Below are positions 51,368-55,820 of a stretch of DNA of 55,820 bases, in pieces. Numbering within the stretch: the stretch's first letter is position 1; every line of letters starts with the position of its first letter. Origin of the DNA: Candidatus Altarchaeota archaeon. GTDB taxonomy: Archaea > Altiarchaeota > Altiarchaeia > IMC4 > QMZM01. The stretch spans positions 1 through 55,820 of the forward strand of contig JAFGDV010000045.1 in assembly GCA_016931955.1 (NCBI GenBank), read 5' to 3'. A program made the translations under genes and the position numbers. The notes under the pieces are model-generated. The model searched no databases. It was not told the origin of the DNA and saw nothing but the letters and a program-made list of their open reading frames with translations.

Positions 51368-52990
51368 TCACACCACTTCATCCACTATGAATTCAAGCTG
51401 GTCGGAGAAGTCGCTGTATCGGACCCTGCCGATCAGGGTTATCTTCTGGTTGATGAGTCTATCTTTTGCCTCCTTTATGGGCATCGATTCATCCTGTGTC
51501 TCACCTATCACGTTCATAACCTCTTCAACGTCCATGTCGATGATCTTCTCCGCATTTTCTTTGAACGCTATTGCTCTTATATTCCCGCTTTCGTCTTCGA
51601 TAGTGAATGAGAGTATCATGTTCAATACTGGATCGACTTCCTGGCCGCAGTGCTCGCAGAAGTGCCCAAGACCTTGGTTTTCAACCCTCTTATCGCAGTA
51701 TGGGCAGGTCGTATACACCAGCCTCCTCCCTTCGTCGATTTCTACTATGCTGCCATTGATCCTTACATAACGATCCTTGTTTTCGAGGTCTATGATGTTC
51801 TTCTCCTTTATCAGCTTCTTCTCTATGTCTTTCAGTGGGGGCACCTTGAGATCTGGATTTATGTTGACGTCGCCGTATTTTCCAACATAGATTTCGGGCT
51901 CGTTGTTAAGGTTCGGCCGAGAGTATGCATTCCTTATCCTTATCGCGTCACCCTTTTTCAGCTCGTTCGCTATGTTTGACTTCTCATCCCACAAAACAAC
52001 CCTGATTGAGCCGGATTTGTCTCCTATGATAATGGACGACATCATACCCTTCGAGTACGCCCTTGGCTTATAGACCTCGAGAACCCTCCCAATAGTGGAC
52101 AGGTTAGACATGTCTGAGGTTATGTCGCCTATTACAATGTCTTTCTCCGACTCGATAGGGGGTAGCTTCAGCTTCTCTTCTGTCGAGATTAGCCTCCCCC
52201 TGTTTCCGAGCTGTAGTTCAAGCTCCTGGTTCAAGCCCTCACGCATGTATGCGTTCTCCAATCTGATTATGTCGCCATTAGACAGCTTGGTTTTCGCGGC
52301 ATCGTCCCAGAGAACAGCCCTTATCTTCCCGGTCTCGTCTTCTGCGATAAAAGATGCCCTATATCCTACACTGCCATCCGCTCTATTGAACTCAGTCATC
52401 GGGTAGTAGGATGAAACCCTGCAGACTATGTCGACTGAATCCATGTCTTTTTTAAGGTTCTTTATCCTGATCTTTTTTGTTTTTATTTTTGGGATATCGA
52501 CATCCAATTTCGGGTTTATGCTGATGTTCGTGAGCGAGGTAGCATGTAGTTCCACTTCTTTGTTGATGCCTTCCTTCCCGTAGATGTTTTTTGCGGATAT
52601 GACGTCGCCTTTAGAGATATTGTTGGCTAACTCGGAATTACTATCCCATAGTATCATCCTCCTCTCGCCTGAGTCATCAAGCAGGATGAGACTTGAAAGC
52701 CTGCCTTTGCTGCCGTCTTTTCTATCAAAGGCCTTCGGGGGATATACGGCCTTAACCCTTCCCACGATGTTGAATGCCTTCTGAGCCTCTATGTCTGAGA
52801 GTTTGGTGATAACGGATTTCTCGTTGTTGAATCCTATGCCGAATTCCTTCGCCACAGCATATATTGCACCGTAGTCAGACAGGAGTCCATGGGTTGCCTC
52901 CTTTCGTTTTTCCATCATCGCCCTCACTTCCTTTTCTGACTTGCCTGACTCCTTAACGACTTTCTTGATCAGATTCTCTACTTCAGACAT
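51368..52990 (-). CDS. Replication protein A (multiple OB folds, zinc finger)
   Basis: This single-stranded DNA-binding protein acts in replication and repair. The 540-residue protein has an N-terminal helical region (1-60), then repeated OB folds (about 70-150, 180-265, 290-375), each with the recurring GRVxxxYPP and VLWDD-type strands, a zinc finger CPYC...CEHCG (about 430-448), and a last OB fold to the end. Four OB folds are predicted from the repeats, a common archaeal layout. The ATG at 52990 is used; an in-frame GTG two codons upstream is an alternative. Confidence 0.9.
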   Translation of the reverse strand: MSEVENLIKKVVKESGKSEKEVRAMMEKRKEATHGLLSDYGAIYAVAKEFGIGFNNEKSVITKLSDIEAQKAFNIVGRVKAVYPPKAFDRKDGSKGRLSSLILLDDSGERRMILWDSNSELANNISKGDVISAKNIYGKEGINKEVELHATSLTNISINPKLDVDIPKIKTKKIRIKNLKKDMDSVDIVCRVSSYYPMTEFNRADGSVGYRASFIAEDETGKIRAVLWDDAAKTKLSNGDIIRLENAYMREGLNQELELQLGNRGRLISTEEKLKLPPIESEKDIVIGDITSDMSNLSTIGRVLEVYKPRAYSKGMMSSIIIGDKSGSIRVVLWDEKSNIANELKKGDAIRIRNAYSRPNLNNEPEIYVGKYGDVNINPDLKVPPLKDIEKKLIKEKNIIDLENKDRYVRINGSIVEIDEGRRLVYTTCPYCDKRVENQGLGHFCEHCGQEVDPVLNMILSFTIEDESGNIRAIAFKENAEKIIDMDVEEVMNVIGETQDESMPIKEAKDRLINQKITLIGRVRYSDFSDQLEFIVDEVV

Positions 52991-53024
52991 TTTCACTTAA
53001 TCATTTGGATTAAGGGGATAAAAC

Positions 53025-53537
53025 CTACCAACCCTCTTCATGCACATCTATCCTCCTTGTGGGTGGTGTTGGATCTTCAGCCGGGTAACCTATGGGGACT
53101 ATGGCAATCGGTCTCACGCCTTCAGGTATTTCTAAGATCTCTTTCACTTTTTCTTCATCGAAGGCTCCTACCCAGCACGATCCCAGTGCGATGGAATGCG
53201 CCACAAGCAGTATGTTCTGTACCGCGATCGTCGCGTCCTGGATGCTGTAGAGGGATTCTCCCCTGGAGCCGTATTTCTTGGAGGATTTTCTCTTGTTCGC
53301 GCATGCTATGATGACCAGTGGAGCCTCTGAGATGAACCCCTGGTTTAATGCCGCTTTAGCTATTTCTTCTTTTGTCTTCTGTTCCCTGACGAGGATAAAG
53401 TCTCTAGCCTGCATATTCCCTGCAGATGGCGCCCACTTAGCAGCCTCCAATAGTTCATCTAACTTTTGTCCCTCTACGCTGCGGGAACTGAACATTCTGA
53501 TAGAACGCCTACTACGGATCAGATCTAGAATATCCAT
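53025..53537 (-). CDS. Nitroreductase family flavoprotein
   Basis: The 170-residue FMN-binding protein has the RSRRSIRMFSSRSV start with phosphate-contact Arg and Ser, AAKWAPSAGNMQARDFILV, SIQDATIAVQNILLVAHSIALGSCWVGAF and VPIGYPAEDPTPPTRR. These are typical of NADH/FMN nitroreductases; the physiological acceptor is unknown. The gene stands alone between RPA and the surface protein gene. Confidence 0.9.
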   Translation of the reverse strand: MDILDLIRSRRSIRMFSSRSVEGQKLDELLEAAKWAPSAGNMQARDFILVREQKTKEEIAKAALNQGFISEAPLVIIACANKRKSSKKYGSRGESLYSIQDATIAVQNILLVAHSIALGSCWVGAFDEEKVKEILEIPEGVRPIAIVPIGYPAEDPTPPTRRIDVHEEGW

Positions 53538-53585
53538 AGAATAAGGATATAAAACAGAAAGATAAAAAGAGAAGGAGAGAAGAGA

Positions 53586-54557
53586 TTATATCTCTTCCTC
53601 GGTTGCTGCCTCTGCTGCTGGCGCTTCTTCTTTCGCCGGCGCTTCTTCAGCTCCAGCTCCGCCCTTGCCTTTCATGACGAAGAAGCCTACAACCACTAAT
53701 ATTATCACCACGATAATTGCTATCCACAGCAACGGTAGACCGCCTCCCTCTGAAGGCTGGGTCGTTGGCGTCGTTGGCTGAGTTATTGGAGTCGTTGTCG
53801 GGGTCGTGGTTGGCGTCGTTACCCTGGTAGTCGTCACTCTGGTTGTTGTTGTCCCCTCCATGGTTGTGGTCGTAGCTGCTTGGGTCGTCGTAGTTGCTCT
53901 AGTTGTCGTAGTCGTAGTCGTGGCTGCTGCTTCACCGAATACGGATATCTCTATCTCAGCGTCATGGTAGTTCGTCTTGGCCAACTGCACCAGGTAATCT
54001 CCAGCGGCTGTTGGCTTGAACATGAAAAGCCCGTCGTCGTCGGTCAGACCGTAGGCAACCTTTTTACCCGCGAGGAATACGTCAACTTCCACGTCATCTA
54101 AGGCGTCCTCTCTTGTCTTGTCTACGACGGATACCGTCAACTGCTCGTTGATCAATGGCTCTTCTGGTGTGAATGAAACTACCATGTATCTCCTTGAGCG
54201 CCTTGATGAACCGGCTTGTATTGTCGCCGTATCAAATGTAGTCCCGCTTGACGCATTAACAGCGGTAACAGTTATTTGCCCGGCTACTGTCGCAGTTACA
54301 CCGGGGAAGTTAACCCATGAATTATTTTCGTCACCCTTCCCTACCGATGTTCCCTTCATATCAACGCCCGCACCTACCAGCGTTATGTTTGTGTTGTTGG
54401 CGCCACCGACACCTGTCAACGTTATGTTTATGTCTGTCGGCGTCTGGATGTTTATCTGAGTCAGGGGAAGGGTCATCGTTACTGCAGTTGCGCCTCCTGT
54501 CAGCATTAGAATTCCAAGTACAATCAGTCCATACATAAAAAACCTTGTGGTCTTCAT
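53586..54557 (-). CDS. Threonine-stalked surface protein
   Basis: The 323-residue protein has a signal peptide (about 1-26), an extracellular beta-rich region (about 30-125), a carboxypeptidase-regulatory-like domain (about 127-207; VDVFLAGKKVAYGLTDDDG), a long Thr-rich stalk (212-268), one membrane helix (275-295) and an acidic Ala/Glu tail in the cytosol. A basic pair RRSRR at 119-123 lies between the first two domains and might be cut. The stalk was probably O-glycosylated. The start has a perfect Shine-Dalgarno site and a long AT-rich leader. Confidence 0.72.
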   Translation of the reverse strand: MKTTRFFMYGLIVLGILMLTGGATAVTMTLPLTQINIQTPTDINITLTGVGGANNTNITLVGAGVDMKGTSVGKGDENNSWVNFPGVTATVAGQITVTAVNASSGTTFDTATIQAGSSRRSRRYMVVSFTPEEPLINEQLTVSVVDKTREDALDDVEVDVFLAGKKVAYGLTDDDGLFMFKPTAAGDYLVQLAKTNYHDAEIEISVFGEAAATTTTTTTRATTTTQAATTTTMEGTTTTRVTTTRVTTPTTTPTTTPITQPTTPTTQPSEGGGLPLLWIAIIVVIILVVVGFFVMKGKGGAGAEEAPAKEEAPAAEAATEEEI

Positions 54558-54566
54558 TTTTTAGAT

Positions 54567-54572
54567 ACCTCC
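54567..54572 (-). promoter_or_regulatory. Ribosome binding site of the surface protein gene
   Basis: The minus strand reads GGAGGT nine bases before the ATG at 54557, complementary to the 16S 3' end. It fixes the start and, with the leader of over 60 bases, suggests strong translation. Confidence 0.7.
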
Positions 54573-54610
54573 ATTTTTTGGTTTGTGCTTTTAGTTTTTT
54601 TCTTTATTTT

Positions 54611-54682
54611 AGTTCTGGGTCAGTTCTAAGCCAAGAGTCTCCTATATTAAAAATATGCTTAGTTCTTTAAAAATAGAACTAA
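54611..54682. repeat. Four AGTTCT/AGAACT elements in the leader region
   Basis: AGTTCT occurs at 54611-54616, 54622-54627 and 54661-54666, and its complement AGAACT at 54675-54680. The last two form a perfect inverted repeat, TTAGTTCT and AGAACTAA, around an 8-base AT-rich loop (54659-54682). The elements lie in the 205-bp region between the two surface protein genes, near TATA-like sequences at about 54636-54656. They could be operator sites or RNA leader hairpins; neither is shown. Confidence 0.45.
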
Positions 54683-54762
54683 AACGTATTGAATATTATA
54701 TTGTCTATATATAAATACTTTTCGGTTTAAGTGACAACTCTTAGTGCCACTTTTCATCTCCA

Positions 54763-55820
54763 CTACCTTGAAACACTCTCCCCGAAATCCCATCGGACCA
54801 CTGCCGGAGGCAGATATTCTACATCCTTGATCCTGTACTCGAGGATGGCTTTTCCGCCGCTCTCCAATGTTCCCACATACATCATAAGCTTGGTGTCTCT
54901 TCTCTCAACCCCGGCTGTTAGGATGTCTACCTCTGCGCCCTCTGTGATCCTGTCCACTATCAAGCAGTTCTTTATCTCCTTCTTCTTTTTGTTCCAGACA
55001 GCGACCTTAACCCTCTCGTCCTCTTTCTCCTTTGTTATCTCCACATCACCCAGTCTTGAGTATGCTTGGATGACGACGAACAGGACTCCTCCGAAGAATA
55101 TCAGGAGTAACGGTATCAGTAGCAGAATCCAGTTCAGGCCCTCGCCCTTCTGGGCCATGCATGCTGCATTATCTACCAGTATCCGTGTTTCTTTTCTGCC
55201 AAGTTCTTTACCGTTGATGTCATACAGTGTTGCAACTACATTAAAGTATGTTGGCGTTATATTCCCCGGCGTCTGCCACCTGAAGGGTACATCCAGTGAT
55301 TCATTATCCATTATCCCAGTGTATTCCCTTTTTGTGTAGACTACTTTGTCTTTTTCGTCTCTGATCTCTAGGTCAAGCTGTCCTTCGTTGCCTGGTTTCC
55401 TGCTTATAACGTCGACCTTTATGATCGCGGTTGATCCTGGACAGTATACGGCTTCAACGTTTTCTGCTGTGACGATCTCCCCTATCCCCAGGTCGCCAGT
55501 GGATATCACTGGTTCGCCGTTTATGTAGCTTGTTGTGATGGTCTTTTTCTCCCCAGAATCCAGTTTTCCGGTTTCATAGTATAGTATCACGGCTGAGTCT
55601 CCTAGGATGGATGTTGTATTGTCTACTCTATAATCCCATGACGAGTATATGCTTTTTTTCCAGTTTGTTATCATGAATCTGTCAGGGTAGCTTTGACCGT
55701 AGAGTATTCCTGTTGCTATGAGTGTGGGTTTGTCTACCGTATTGTATGCCTTCCAGTATCTGAAGTCGAGGCCTTTTCCATAGTACTCTGATTCCTTCGA
55801 CTTCAATCCGTCGCCTGGTA
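54763..55820 (-). CDS. Membrane-anchored surface protein, C-terminal part (cut by window end)
   Basis: The frame remains open to the window edge, so only the C-terminal part (about 352 residues) is present and no start can be assigned. An extracellular region has beta-sandwich-like segments with CPGST and a glycine-proline PGNITPTYFNVVATL strand pair. One membrane helix (about residues 230-252 from the visible end, LNWILLLIPLLLIFFGGVLFVV) follows, then a soluble cytosolic region of about 100 residues ending DFGESVSR. No family was recognised. It lies upstream of the threonine-stalked protein on the same strand with a 205-bp gap. Confidence 0.65.
   Translation of the reverse strand, partial: PGDGLKSKESEYYGKGLDFRYWKAYNTVDKPTLIATGILYGQSYPDRFMITNWKKSIYSSWDYRVDNTTSILGDSAVILYYETGKLDSGEKKTITTSYINGEPVISTGDLGIGEIVTAENVEAVYCPGSTAIIKVDVISRKPGNEGQLDLEIRDEKDKVVYTKREYTGIMDNESLDVPFRWQTPGNITPTYFNVVATLYDINGKELGRKETRILVDNAACMAQKGEGLNWILLLIPLLLIFFGGVLFVVIQAYSRLGDVEITKEKEDERVKVAVWNKKKKEIKNCLIVDRITEGAEVDILTAGVERRDTKLMMYVGTLESGGKAILEYRIKDVEYLPPAVVRWDFGESVSR

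Noticed and set aside
53756..53935. Repeated GTCGTTG-like DNA
   Set aside because: It encodes the Thr-rich stalk of the surface protein on the minus strand and has no spacer structure.

Overview
The window is archaeal chromosome. Archaeal marker genes are spread across it: RNA polymerase subunit L, exosome subunit Csl4, FEN-1, a multi-OB-fold RPA, HerA, archaeal-type AlaRS and GluRS, Trm1, TrmJ, isopentenyl phosphate kinase, type 2 IPP isomerase and a serine-histidine signal peptidase. Genes are tightly packed on both strands. Overlaps and gaps of a few bases are common, many starts look leaderless with a TATA-like box about 25-30 bp upstream, and Shine-Dalgarno sites are rare. I saw no rRNA, tRNA, CRISPR array, insertion sequence or prophage, and no gene-free stretch over 300 bp. 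The gene mix (DUF63, DUF89, DUF116, DUF434, a GIDE/BAM-type protein, threonine-stalked surface proteins, VirB11-type pilus parts) suggests a euryarchaeal or deep Altiarchaeota/DPANN-side lineage. The sequence alone does not settle which.

Layout. 0-7 kb: ornithine carbamoyltransferase diverges from ribose-1,5-bisphosphate isomerase; then two pilus-type membrane platform proteins, a large secreted cysteine-rich metzincin-like protease and a DUF434 protein. 7-14 kb: a citramalate/isopropylmalate synthase, a coiled-coil winged-helix protein, a SAM by-product salvage group (MtnA, class II aldolase, AhcY), then Csl4 and FEN-1. 14-25 kb: membrane proteins (GIDE-like, MFS, HtpX, LemA, SemiSWEET), RpoL, a winged-helix gene with a KaiC-like ATPase, two aminotransferases and signal peptidase I. 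25-29 kb: a winged-helix regulator whose promoter carries two matching palindromes, a divergent membrane metalloprotease-like gene, Trm1 and the pilus-type ATPase.

29-34.3 kb holds the most coherent system: UbiX, UbiD, both aconitase-X subunits, isopentenyl phosphate kinase and type 2 IPP isomerase, all on one strand. Together they make the lower half of the modified archaeal mevalonate pathway (mevalonate 5-phosphate to IPP/DMAPP). A polyprenyl diphosphate synthase at 45.5 kb would use the products.

34-56 kb: a small membrane protein, a thioredoxin-like lipoprotein candidate and a coiled-coil protein; TrmJ and endonuclease V; HerA; a GH15-like glucosidase facing a glucosylglycerate phosphatase/synthase pair; AlaRS, prenyl synthase, GalU and a GalE-like epimerase; the archaeal RibD-type reductase; GluRS; DUF63; RPA; a nitroreductase; and two surface proteins, the last cut by the window end. 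The least explained parts are the metzincin, the twin-operator promoter with its membrane protease neighbour, the small-membrane/thioredoxin/coiled-coil group, and the repeated AGTTCT sites before the surface protein gene.
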